A stretch of 64,000 nt of DNA, taken from NCBI RefSeq assembly GCF_001936595.1, contig NZ_MLBG01000008.1:18073-82072 (forward strand), read 5' to 3'. Shown here in pieces: positions 35,699-44,581 of this stretch (the first letter of the stretch is position 1; each line of letters opens with the position of its first letter). The notes under the pieces are model-generated. The model was given only the letters and a program-made list of their open reading frames with translations, did not search any database and was not told the origin of the DNA. Made by a program: the position numbers and the translations under genes. This DNA comes from Desulfovibrio sp. DV (GTDB lineage: Bacteria; Desulfobacterota; Desulfovibrionia; Desulfovibrionales; Desulfovibrionaceae).

Positions 35699-36223
35699 TT
35701 GGCGGCCAGTAAAAATATCCTGCCATCATAAAAGATCGTTTCTATTCCATCATATTTTTAAATAAAACGTTTAATTTCAAGGCTTATGACTTGGCATTTT
35801 TTCAGCTAGCAGTTGTATTTTTCCAAGTATAGTTCTTGTCCGTGAGTTTCACAACGATTCCTCCTGAAGTAGAATGGCAGAGATAACTCTCGTAAACGCC
35901 ATGCACAGCCTTCGCGTTTAAATCTAGACTTTCAGTTCGCTTGAAAACGCACCAGCCAAATCTGGTGGGTGGATCATTCTCGCTGTTAGCGCGAGCTGAT
36001 TTGCGTTGAAAGTATACACAGATCAATTTTGAGCTGTCATAATGGTCACTATCTATACAGTTCAGCGAACATCACCGTGGCTCATTCTCCCGCAATAGAC
36101 TGCATTCCTGGACTTAAACTGCTATGGCACGGATGCTGCTAAATTTGTGTAGGCTCTGGGCGCTCGCCTCTCCACAACCAAGCGACTCCGGTTGCGGCCG
36201 GATATCCAAAGGAAGGTTTTATC
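35699..36223. other. gene-poor region
   Basis: About 520 bp. A 74-codon minus-strand frame (36026-35802) exists but has no clear ribosome site and no recognisable domain; I leave it uncalled. The last 40 bp contain the AGGAAGG site of the next gene. Confidence 0.4.
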
Positions 36224-36712
36224 ATGCGCGTTAAGACGTTTCATATTGCACTGACTGCTTTGGCTGTTCTGGCTATGACTTCTTCCCTGGCCCTGGCTCG
36301 CCCCGGCGGCGGACCTGGCGCGGGGCAGGGCGGCTGCTCCAACATGGGGGGCGGCATGTCTCAGCTAACCCCTGAAAAGCAGGCAACCTTTCAAAAGCTT
36401 CGTGACGCATTTGTTGCCAAGACAGCGCAACTGCGGGCCGAGCTTGGCGTGAAAATGGCGGAACTCAACGCTTTGTCTGTGCCCCAAAATCCCGATCAGG
36501 CGAAGATAGACGCCCTGTCCAAGCAGATCGGCGATTTGCAGGGCAAGCTGTTGTCCGAGCGAACTCAGTTTCGTATCCAGGTGACAAAGGATGTCGGCCC
36601 TGGGATGGGAAGGGGAATGCGCAGCGGCATGGGCGGTGGTATGGGAAGCGGCATGGGAAGCGGCATGGGTAGCGGCATGATGGCAGGCTACCAGGGCGGT
36701 GGCCGTCAGTAG
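36224..36712 (+). CDS. Spy/ZraP-like periplasmic protein
   Basis: A 162-aa protein with a signal peptide, a glycine-rich linker, a helical core (LTPEKQATFQKLRDAFVAKTA...) matching the zinc-resistance-associated ZraP/Spy/CpxP class, and a low-complexity tail of GMGSG repeats rich in methionine. ZraP proteins are periplasmic chaperones and metal binders. The Met-rich tail could bind soft metals such as Cu(I). Followed by a strong hairpin. Confidence 0.8.
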   Translation: MRVKTFHIALTALAVLAMTSSLALARPGGGPGAGQGGCSNMGGGMSQLTPEKQATFQKLRDAFVAKTAQLRAELGVKMAELNALSVPQNPDQAKIDALSKQIGDLQGKLLSERTQFRIQVTKDVGPGMGRGMRSGMGGGMGSGMGSGMGSGMMAGYQGGGRQ

Positions 36713-36727
36713 CCACACAAAGACACT

Positions 36728-36761
36728 CCCTGAGCCGGCGGTCCCTGCTGCCGGCTCAGGG
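36728..36761 (+). terminator. hairpin after the Spy-like gene
   Basis: CCCTGAGCCGGC (36728-36739) and GCCGGCTCAGGG (36750-36761) form a perfect 12-bp stem with a 10-nt loop. No T run follows, so it may act as a weak terminator or an mRNA-stabilising structure. Confidence 0.6.
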
Positions 36762-36783
36762 TCAATCAAATACCCATCCAGCT

Positions 36784-37044
36784 ATGTGTGCGACCTACAG
36801 AATCTTTTTCATGGGCGGTTGGCAAACGCTTGGGGTGATCCTTGTTGGGCTTGCAGCCGCCGTGATCCTGGTCCGAATGTTTCATCCTCCCAAGCGGTTT
36901 GTTTTTCGCCGTGGAGCTGCCGCCGACCGAGACGACGCGTTACGCATCCTGCGCCTGCGCCTCGCCGAAGGTGCAATAACCCCTGATGAATTCGAGCGAC
37001 TGCGAAGAGCCGTTGATCCCCTGGAAAGCGACGGGAACGGATAG
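36784..37044 (+). CDS. SHOCT-domain small membrane protein
   Basis: An 86-aa protein with one membrane helix (LGVILVGLAAAVILVRMF) and a C-terminal SHOCT motif (DALRILRLRLAEGAITPDEFERLRRAV). SHOCT domains are short oligomerisation or partner-binding tails of unknown role. An ATG at 36811 (MGGWQTLG) is an alternative start. It follows the Spy-like gene. Confidence 0.75.
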   Translation: MCATYRIFFMGGWQTLGVILVGLAAAVILVRMFHPPKRFVFRRGAAADRDDALRILRLRLAEGAITPDEFERLRRAVDPLESDGNG

Positions 37045-37430
37045 GCCGTTGGGCTAATCGTTCGTTAAGGGCCTGGGCGGTCCCTCCCAGACACACCTCC
37101 CTCATCCGCCTCCATTTTGCTGGCCCCCAACCGATCATCCCACCCCTTGCCCTAGTGAAGACTTCTCTCCCCCGACATTCTCAAGGAAACCAGGGAGGAC
37201 GAGGCGGAAAGCCCAAGATATCGGAGATTGGCTTCCGTCCTAAGGCCTGCTTACGGCCAGGGTGCCGCCCCACTCATTGCGCGGCGATGCCCACGCCCCG
37301 GTAGCCCAAACGATGGGGAATCCCTGGGTGGTAAAAAGCCTCCTCCCACCACGCTCGTCAAACTCTGACAAAGGGTCTTTAATGCTGCACACTGGGAGGA
37401 ATTGGTTCTAGCCGGATTCCTGTCGCTTCG
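37045..37430. other. intergenic region, convergent genes
   Basis: About 385 bp between the SHOCT gene (plus) and the lysR stop (minus). GC-rich, with several short complementary blocks (for example near 37327-37360) but no clear terminator, repeat or coding pattern. Confidence 0.4.
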
Positions 37431-38411
37431 TTACCCACCTGCCCTGCAGCAGTCGGTGCTCTTCCCCGTTATACACTCTTTCGCAGCGAGTGAATCCAGG
37501 CAGGCGGGAGGCGAGGCAACTGCCCCGCCCATGAGTTCCCGGCGCATCAGATCCATGAAGGCGGCCAGCGGCGGGGAGAGCCATTTGTCCTTGTGGTGCA
37601 GCATGAGCACCGCCGTCTCCAGGATCGGCCCGGCCCAGGGCAGCAGGGCCAGGCGACCGGCGGTCAGGTCGTCCCGCACGGCCAGGGCCGGCAGGATGCT
37701 CACCCCCAGCCCGCCGGCCAGACAGCCCCGCAGGGCTGCGGCGCTGGAAAATTCCAGGCTGGCCGCCGGGCGCACCCCGGCTTCGGCCAGCAAGTGTTCA
37801 AATGATTTGCGCGTGGCGCAATCCGCCGTGGAGAGTGCCAACGTTTCGCCGGCCAGATCTTCCACATTGCAGGGGCCGCCGTGCGCCAGCCGATGCCCAG
37901 GCCCGGCCACCAGCACCAGGGGTTCCACGCCCAGGGCCTCCACCACCAGATCCCCGGCCCGGACACTGTCGGCCATAAGGAAGGCCAAGTCCGTCACGCC
38001 TTGGCGCAGATCCTTCTCCAGCCCGTCCAAGGTGCAGGAGATAAAGCGCAGCTGCAGATGCGGAAACTGTTCCCGATACCCGCGAATCAGCCCGCCCATG
38101 CGCCAGGCGCAGAGCGACTCCGGCACCCGGATGCTCAACGCCCCGCGCGCCTCAGAGGCCCCGGCCACCCAGGCCCGAGCCTCGTCTTCCAGGTCCAGCA
38201 GCTTGATCGCGAATTGCTGCAGCCGCTCCCCTGCCTCGGTGAGGGCTACGCGCCGGCCCAGGCGGTCAAACAGGCGGACCTGCAATTCTTCCTCCAGGGC
38301 GGCGATGCGTGCCGAGACCGTGGACTGCGCCGCGTGCACCTCCTGCCCTGCCCGGTGAAAGCTCAAATGCCGCGCCACGGCCACGAAGGTTCGCACATCA
38401 CGCAGTTCCAT
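37431..38411 (-). CDS. LysR-family transcriptional regulator
   Basis: A 326-aa LysR regulator: an N-terminal winged helix (LSFHRAGQEVHAAQSTVSARIAALEEEL in parts, residues 13-40) and a type 2 periplasmic-binding co-inducer domain. The start at 38411 is preceded by GGAGG. It is transcribed away from the C_GCAxxG gene, the usual arrangement for a LysR regulator and its target; the 157-bp intergenic region contains a GCCGGACGGG inverted repeat that may be its site. GC-rich. Confidence 0.9.
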   Translation of the reverse strand: MELRDVRTFVAVARHLSFHRAGQEVHAAQSTVSARIAALEEELQVRLFDRLGRRVALTEAGERLQQFAIKLLDLEDEARAWVAGASEARGALSIRVPESLCAWRMGGLIRGYREQFPHLQLRFISCTLDGLEKDLRQGVTDLAFLMADSVRAGDLVVEALGVEPLVLVAGPGHRLAHGGPCNVEDLAGETLALSTADCATRKSFEHLLAEAGVRPAASLEFSSAAALRGCLAGGLGVSILPALAVRDDLTAGRLALLPWAGPILETAVLMLHHKDKWLSPPLAAFMDLMRRELMGGAVASPPACLDSLAAKECITGKSTDCCRAGG

Positions 38412-38525
38412 CCGGCCTCCCGTATGCGAGCAGTGTGTTCGGAAATTTCGATCGACCCTTTCGGATATATTCGTTGGAACCGATCGTCGGGCTGGTCTAA
38501 ACAAAAAAACAGATCAATTCAACTC

Positions 38526-38555
38526 GCCGGACGGGCCGGAACCAACCCGCCCGGC
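38526..38555. promoter_or_regulatory. inverted repeat between lysR and the C_GCAxxG gene
   Basis: GCCGGACGGG (38526-38535) pairs with CCCGCCCGGC (38546-38555) with one mismatch. The duplicated copy at 39181-39210 has a perfect 10-bp version. It may be a LysR site or a 5' leader hairpin. Confidence 0.45.
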
Positions 38556-38568
38556 ACAAGCACGGAGC

Positions 38569-39072
38569 ATGGACATGGAAAGACAAGACGTTGAACTGCG
38601 AGCTGAAGCTTTGTTTTGCAGCGGGCTGAACTGTGCGGAATCGGTGCTGGCGGCGGTGCTGGCCGGTCAGGGACTCGAGCCAGAAGGTGTCACGCGTTTG
38701 GGGACGGCCTTTGGCGCGGGCGTTGGCCGCAGCAAGGCCGAGGTGTGCGGCGCGCTCTCGGGTGGACTCATCGCCCTGGGCTATCTGCAGGGCCGCAGCA
38801 ACGGGGACGAACGCTGGGACAACGTGGCCGCCCTGGCCGCCGGGGTGCGTCGTCGGTTTGAAGCCGAATTCGGCTGCACGACCTGCGCCGCCGTGCTGGC
38901 GACTCTCGGCACTCAGGAAGACATGGACAAGTGCATCCAGCTTTCAGCCAAAACTGCCGGCTATTTCCACGATGCCCTGCGCAATCCCCAGGCGGTGGAG
39001 ACTGCGGCTCCCTGCGGCTGTTCAGGACGGCAAAGCACGCCCGCCAGCACCGGTGGATGCTGCTGTGGGTAA
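38569..39072 (+). CDS. C_GCAxxG_C_C family protein
   Basis: A 167-aa member of the C_GCAxxG_C_C family, so named for its cysteine signature: LNCAESVL, EVCGALSGGLIALG and FGCTTCAAVL are visible, plus a cysteine-rich tail (PCGCSG...GGCCCG). The family is probably redox-active and is often encoded near oxidoreductases; the function is unknown. Likely controlled by the divergent LysR regulator. A decayed partial copy follows directly. Confidence 0.87.
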   Translation: MDMERQDVELRAEALFCSGLNCAESVLAAVLAGQGLEPEGVTRLGTAFGAGVGRSKAEVCGALSGGLIALGYLQGRSNGDERWDNVAALAAGVRRRFEAEFGCTTCAAVLATLGTQEDMDKCIQLSAKTAGYFHDALRNPQAVETAAPCGCSGRQSTPASTGGCCCG

Positions 39073-39436
39073 GGGTTCGCATATTACGATGTTCTATCCG
39101 GCCTCCCGTATGTGAGCAGTGCGTTCGAAAGTCTCGATCAACACTTCAGGCATATTCGCTAAAACAGATCAATTCAATTCGCCGGACGGGCCGAAATCAA
39201 CCCGTCCGGCACAAGCAAGAAGCATGCACATGGAAAGACAGGACATTGAACAGCAAGCCGAGGACTTGTTTTGCAGCGGGCTGAACTGTGTGGAATCGGT
39301 GCTCGGGGTGGTGCTTGCCGGCCAGGGACTGGAACGAAGGTGTCACGCGGTTGGGCACGGCCTTTGGCGCGGACGTTGGCCGCAGCAAGACATAGTTGTG
39401 CGGCGCGCTCTCGGGTGGACTCATCGCCCTGGGTGA
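39071..39436 (+). pseudogene. decayed tandem copy of the lysR/C_GCAxxG junction
   Basis: Starting at the stop codon of the preceding gene, this stretch repeats 38385-38784: the first codons of lysR (its start codon here changed, CAT to TAT on the plus strand), the intergenic inverted repeat (39181-39210) and the 5' part of the C_GCAxxG gene (ATG 39224, MHMERQDIEQQAEDLFCSG). A frameshift after GQGLE and a second lesion destroy the frame, and homology stops near 39436. A tandem duplication followed by decay explains it. Confidence 0.8.
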
Positions 39437-39953
39437 ACACGGGGCTTAGGCAGGAAACCAGCCGCCTCATGAAATCGGTCAACTTGTGATTGGCATTTCG
39501 TGACTTGCGGCGTAGCGCCAGAGAGGCTCTGGCCCGTTCCCGGCGCTGCACCGGCCAATCCACTCCCAAAATCGGCAATATGACCTAGAATCCACTTAAC
39601 TTCACAAAACTTGTAGCGGAATGGCCAGGGACAGCGCAAAAGATGCGAATACCCTCGGCCAACACCTCTTTTACGCCAGGAAAACGACTTCCTGGGATGT
39701 TCATGAAATATCCGGGCTAGGACTTACCGGTTTTTTCGGCACAAAGATTCCTGCAAGTCCGGCTCCAGGAAAACCGGTGCCGCCTCACGGAGTGTTGCAT
39801 AAAGGGTTGACCGAATTTTGAAACAGAATTAGACTTTTGATACGTTTTTGAAACGCAAAAAACCAGGGCAGATGGCTCTAGTGCAAAAACGACCGTTTTT
39901 GAGGCAACGCCGTCAGGACTCCACGCCCAGGCTCTCGTCATTGAGGTGAAGAA
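39437..39953. other. gene-free stretch before the defence-like genes
   Basis: About 520 bp without a convincing gene. A short palindrome (CAAAAACG-AC-CGTTTTTG) lies near 39885-39902, about 50 bp before the next start, and may be a promoter-proximal operator. Confidence 0.4.
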
Positions 39954-40226
39954 GTGAACAAATATATACGCTCTGCGACAAGAAGCATTAACACGTCACT
40001 CCCCGTTGAAATATCTGATGTGCAATTTGAAAAAATATTAATATCTGGCGAAAGTGATGACAAATGGGCTTGTCATGTAAAGATTTTTCTTCAAGAATCC
40101 CCCGTGGAGCTTATTCATAACCTCGTCTTATCTGGGGCAACTGACTTCAGGACTCTTGAAAGCCTTTATCTTCACTATGCAAGTTCTTCACACGCGAGGA
40201 GTTGGGTTCATGAAATGGCAAAATAG
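39954..40226 (+). CDS. uncharacterised 90-aa protein coupled to the nucleotidyltransferase
   Basis: A 90-aa AT-rich frame opening at GTG 39954 behind GAGGTGAAGAA. It overlaps the start of the AbiEii-like gene by 17 bp, so the two are probably translated together. I recognise no family. Position suggests a partner or antitoxin of the nucleotidyltransferase, but it lacks the winged-helix pattern of AbiEi. The C-terminus is acidic then aromatic (LESLYLHYASSSHARSW). Confidence 0.5.
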   Translation: MNKYIRSATRSINTSLPVEISDVQFEKILISGESDDKWACHVKIFLQESPVELIHNLVLSGATDFRTLESLYLHYASSSHARSWVHEMAK

Positions 40227-40921
40227 TTCCATAAATTCTTGGAAAGACTTATTACTCTCTGCGATTCCAGCATTAAACGAATTGCCTAAAGAACTAGAAT
40301 GGGAGTTAGGTGGCGGAACAGCGTTGATGTTGTCAATTAACCACAGACTAAGCAAAGATGTTGATATTTTTTTTGAAAATGCAAGAGCACTCAAGCTTCT
40401 AGCTCCAAGCACAAACGAACGAACTAGGCGTATTTGCGATGAGTGGCAACAGCCAGGGCATTATATTAAATTAGTAAAATACGACAAAGGCGAAATTGAT
40501 TTTTTAGTAAGCAGAACATTCGAAGACAGCCCGGTAAAACTATATAATTTCTCCCACAACGGCATTGTGCAAGTCATAAGAATTGAAACACCAAAGGAAA
40601 TTTTGTCTAAGAAAATTTTTTCACCGCGCCTCTCAATTTACTATTAGAGATATCTTTGATGTCGCAGCTGTTGTAGAGAGGGATGAACTAGTCTTAAATC
40701 ACCTGAGCCCTGATGTCATTGAAAAATTACCGTTGGCAATTGATAGAATCAGAACGCTACAGAATGAGTACAAAAGCAATATTGAAAATTATGTTATACC
40801 AATTGAAGTATCAAAAAGTGTGTTAAGCGAAGCTCCGGACATGGCGATTGAGAATTTGTCAAAAGAACTCGAAAGATCGGAGAGAGAGAAGAAGCAATTG
40901 AACAATGACTTAGGACTTTAG
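40210..40921 (+). pseudogene. AbiEii-like nucleotidyltransferase, frameshifted
   Basis: The first frame (ATG 40210, AGGAG upstream) has the nucleotidyltransferase signature GGGTALMLSINHRLSKDVDI of the AbiEii/DUF1814 toxin family. It stops at 40647 shortly after EILSKKIF. The next frame continues it: HRASQFTIRDIFDVAAVVERDEL to 40921. Removing one T from a run of six (about 40615-40620) joins both into about 236 residues. AbiEii toxins inactivate a cell target by nucleotidylation when phage attack. As read, the gene is broken; a base-call error is equally possible. Confidence 0.7.
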
Positions 40922-40983
40922 AATCGACAATTTCCTTTCTCTTGAAAAGAATTAACGCACATAAAACGGATAGAGCAGAGTAA

Positions 40984-41529
40984 ATGATACTTGGATACGC
41001 AAGAATTAGCACTGACAAACAAGATCTTAGTTCCCAGATAGTACGTTTAAAACAAGCTGGGGCTGAGCGTATCTACCAGGATGTCATGAGTGGAAAACGC
41101 TTTGACCGACCGGGATTAACCGAAATGATGGATTTTGCGCGAGAGGGGGACACCCTCTGTGTGGTACGCCTTGATCGCTTGGGGCGCTCCATGCGGGAAC
41201 TCCTGGAGATAATGGACCGCCTTAAGGCCCTCAAGGTGGGTTTCAAATCCCTGGAGGAACAGCTCGACACCACTTCGGCAGCTGGTTCCTTGGTCTTTCA
41301 TGTTTTTGCCGCATTGGCCGACTTTGAGCGCGGCCTTATAGCCGAGCGAACTCGTGATGGCTTGGCCGTGGCCAGAGCCAATGGTAATATGCCTGGTAGG
41401 CCCAAGATCGACGACGCCAAGATCAAACTTGCTCAACGCCTCCTGGCTGAAGGCCATTCCAAAGCCGCAGCGGCCCGGGCCGCAGGCATCAGCCGAGCCA
41501 CCTTCCTTCGTCGTCTCGCGCAGCTCTAG
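40984..41529 (+). CDS. serine recombinase (resolvase/invertase family)
   Basis: A 181-aa Tn3-type resolvase: catalytic serine in YARISTDKQDLSSQ (S9), an RLDRLGRSM helix, the E-helix linker (FHVFAALADFERGLIAERT) and a C-terminal DNA-binding helix-turn-helix (SKAAAARAAGISRATFLRRLAQL). Complete. Its 3' end recurs as a remnant at 47620. No transposase is present, so it may serve multimer resolution or an inactive transposon relic. The GC content is higher than that of its AT-rich neighbours. Confidence 0.92.
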   Translation: MILGYARISTDKQDLSSQIVRLKQAGAERIYQDVMSGKRFDRPGLTEMMDFAREGDTLCVVRLDRLGRSMRELLEIMDRLKALKVGFKSLEEQLDTTSAAGSLVFHVFAALADFERGLIAERTRDGLAVARANGNMPGRPKIDDAKIKLAQRLLAEGHSKAAAARAAGISRATFLRRLAQL

Positions 41530-42334
41530 AATCCCACGTCCAAAACGGCCTGTGCTTGTAGTTCTCCCCTTTCTGCGGAGATGGGGCCTCTTTCTTGTGT
41601 GGAATACTGCTGATAGAGCATCAGGACCCAATGAACTGGAGCCGGACTTGGCTAAGGCCATGATTTTCCACTAGGCCGAGGGGAATTGATGGCCACGTTC
41701 ATTCGTTGCCCGAATTTACCCTTTACAACCGGTCTTTTTACACACAGATTTACTCATGGGTTTTACAAGGGAAAAAAACGGCAGGCCATATTTGTCTGGC
41801 GGCTGTCCACCTTTCGTCGCCTCTTGCCGAGCCGTGATACGGTATAGGCCTGAGTGTATATACCGTGTGTCATTGACCGCCCTAATGGAGCCAGCGAGCA
41901 GATCACGGAATGGCTCCATAGCCTGATCACCAAATGGCTCCATTAGCTGAGCACCCAGTGGACTATAGGGGCGGTCGCCGACATCTTGGGAGAAACTCCG
42001 CAAGGCCTCCGGCAGAGAATCATACGTGGTGGTCTCCCTGGTCCATTGGAACGACAGGGAGAAAGGTTGTTTTTCACTCAGGACGATGTAATTCGTTTAG
42101 GCGTGGCTCTTCAACGAGCACAGATGGGTTTGCCAAATTTTTGAAACATTTTTGGCTAGTCGTGCTAAAGAAGCAACTAAAAGCCTGAATGCTCATTTTA
42201 GAATGCAATGTTTGCATTTTTTCACAACAAATGTTGCATCCATAAGCAGAACTTAGATAAGTAAATTCAGAAGACACACAGCAAAAACACTGAGTACAGT
42301 AAGACAAATCACGCTGAGAATGCAAATTAATGTT
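41530..42334. other. gene-free stretch after the resolvase
   Basis: About 800 bp, with several short random frames but nothing recognisable. It contains the direct repeat pair described separately. It lies between the resolvase 3' end and the OLD-family gene (convergent), and may hold resolution sites or remnants of older insertions. Confidence 0.4.
41883..41956. repeat. two 25-bp direct repeats with an inverted half
   Basis: AATGGCTCCAT(A/T)AGC-TGA-CACC occurs at about 41909-41931 and 41934-41956 with few differences. TAATGGAGCC (41883-41892) is the inverted half. Their place downstream of a resolvase could make them binding sites, but nothing else supports this. Confidence 0.45.
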
Positions 42335-44307
42335 TTATGAATTGGCCAAGCAACTTCCTTTCCATCTTACATTGATCGCCTTTTCAATTATTTTCTTTAT
42401 GCTTTGGGGCACAACTGGAGGATCTAGAGCTGTGAGATTCCGGGCAATATATCGGGCAATGAGTGGCTTCCCAGTGTCCTCTTTGATACCTAGAAGAGTT
42501 TTTGCTTCTAATTTTAGCTCGTCGATTCTAGGAATTTCATGATGTAAATCTGTTTCCCACGTCTTGACGAAACAAGCTATAGAATCATCTACAAAAAGTG
42601 ATTCGGAAACGGTGTCTTCGTTTCCGACTAAAGAAAGTAACTCTTTTGACTTGTCTATAGTCTTTTTGTCTTTATTGCCGGCATCGTAATCAAAAAGAAT
42701 ATAGCAGGGGATGTGAAGTTCATTGAAGATCCTGTAAAGTCGATCCATGGAACCTTTCCCCCCGCATTCAACCACGCTAATGCCCAGCGGGTCAAATGAA
42801 CAACCAGGAAGCGCATCAGCATAAATAGGGAGAGCATACTCTTCAGTGAGACCTTCAACTAATATTATTTTGGAGGCAAAGAATCCTTCGTTTCTGTGGG
42901 GATTATAAGCATGTGAGTATAAGTCGCGCAACGATTGTGAAGTGACATTGCCTTTTAGCTTTGGAACCCTAGATTCTATGTCATTAATCATAGTAGCCAT
43001 GGGTAGTTGCCAAGCGGTACTAGCGGTCGTACGTATACACTCTTTTTCCACGCAACCAGATTCCATCCTGATGATTTCATCAAAGTAGGCTACGTCGACA
43101 AGAAGAGAAGAGTGTGTTGAAAAAATAACCTGGTCACCACTATCTACGATGTTTCGAAGCACTTTTCTTATTGTTCTTTGCGCCTGAGGGTGCATATATA
43201 ATTCTGGTTCTTCAACAGCAAGAACAAGATTTCGCCTTTTACCTTGAGGGGATGAAGTCATATATTCAGCATATCTTCTAAGAATTGTAAAAATTATTGC
43301 CCTCTGAAGCCCATGTCCTTTATTTTCAACAGCATTCCTAAACCCATCGTCTACATAAAGCCTCGGTGTGCTCAATAGTAGCTCAAGCGTTGGAGTTTCA
43401 AACTCAATTTCAAGGTCACAACCGGCAAACAAATCGTGTAGCAAAGTGTTAAGTTGATTTTCCGTTTCTGCAATCAGGGGGACGCGCGCTTGCCCTCCTG
43501 CTCTATTCATGTGTCTAGAAACTTCACGAAGAATAGCATCTATCTGATGTTTTTTTTCTTCTGTTACTGTGTCGAGGATTGCATACAAAAGTTTTCCGAA
43601 TGGACTATTTTTTGTTCCTTTGGATTCGTCGGAGACATCTCTCACAGCAGGAACAAGCACAAAAATGGCAAAGATCCTTTTAGTACCCCAGCATATCCTT
43701 TGGGATTGTCAATCCATAAATTTAGCATCGGTATATTGTCGGCATTAATAGCGACAAACTCAGATGCCTTAACTTTCCACTCTCCGACGGTAGGTGCTTT
43801 TGGAGCGTTGAGAAAATCAACAAAGCTTAAGTCACTAACTTCCAAATCGTCTTTATTCATCCACCATTTTTTTATATTTGCTCCGGTAATAGAATCTTCA
43901 CGGAGCCATTCTGGCTCGGGAATAGGCTTTTTATAATGCTGGCCAATAATAATCTTTTCGTCGAAATCGCCACTTATCTCCTGTTCGCCACTCTTTATGC
44001 CGTAACTTGCTGAGCGAGCAACATGAAAACTGCCGTCAGGATTTGTATAATATCTTAATTCTTCCTGTTCCTCGACCGACAAGTCAGAAAAAATAGCTTC
44101 AACTCTAATTTGGAGACTTGTGTCTTTATTCCAAAATGATTCATCATTAAGATTCTTTGTAGAAGGGTTAAACAAAAAGTCTAAAGCCTTGAGTATAGTT
44201 GATTTTCCAGCATTGTTTGCGCCAACCAATGCGTGCATGTCAAGGATTTGTATGGAGACATCTCGGCAGGATTTAAAATTTTGGATTTTGAGATTAATCA
44301 GTCTCAT
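42335..44307 (-). pseudogene. OLD-family ATPase/TOPRIM nuclease, frameshifted
   Basis: The first frame (44307-43642) has the SMC-like N-terminus MRLINLKIQNFKSC and Walker A (VGANNAGKSTIL). It stops after LKGSLPF. The next frame (43660-42335) continues with VPAVRDVSDES, the ABC-type signature region, Walker B (LVLAVEEPELYMHP), the H-loop (FSTHSS) and a TOPRIM domain (ILVEGLTEEYALP, FDYDAGNKD). One extra T in a run of five (about 43650) fuses them into about 656 residues. OLD nucleases act in phage defence. As read, the gene is broken. Confidence 0.8.
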
Positions 44308-44581
44308 TTGCGTAGATCTCCATGGCTAATAAATTAAGTTGAATTTTTATAATTTATTTTCGAGAGACAATTATCTCGAAAATAAATGGCCCTGCCTCTG
44401 ATGGCCAAGGATTGCATTTCAAAAGACTTATAATGCCTAGGTCAAACAACTCAGAGAATAAAGTCAGTGAATGAATTTTTTGGTTGTTAAATTTGATAGT
44501 CAAATTTATGGTGTGTAGCCAGGTTTGTTGTCAGCGAACCTGCAAGATAAAATACTAATTGAATGGAGAAGTATGTTGTTT

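Noticed and set aside
35802..36026. Minus-strand 74-codon frame
   Set aside because: No clear start signal and no family; it may be a gene fragment, but nothing supports this.
41716..42003. Minus-strand 95-codon frame after the resolvase
   Set aside because: No ribosome site or known domain; the apparent internal repeat comes from the 25-bp DNA repeats.
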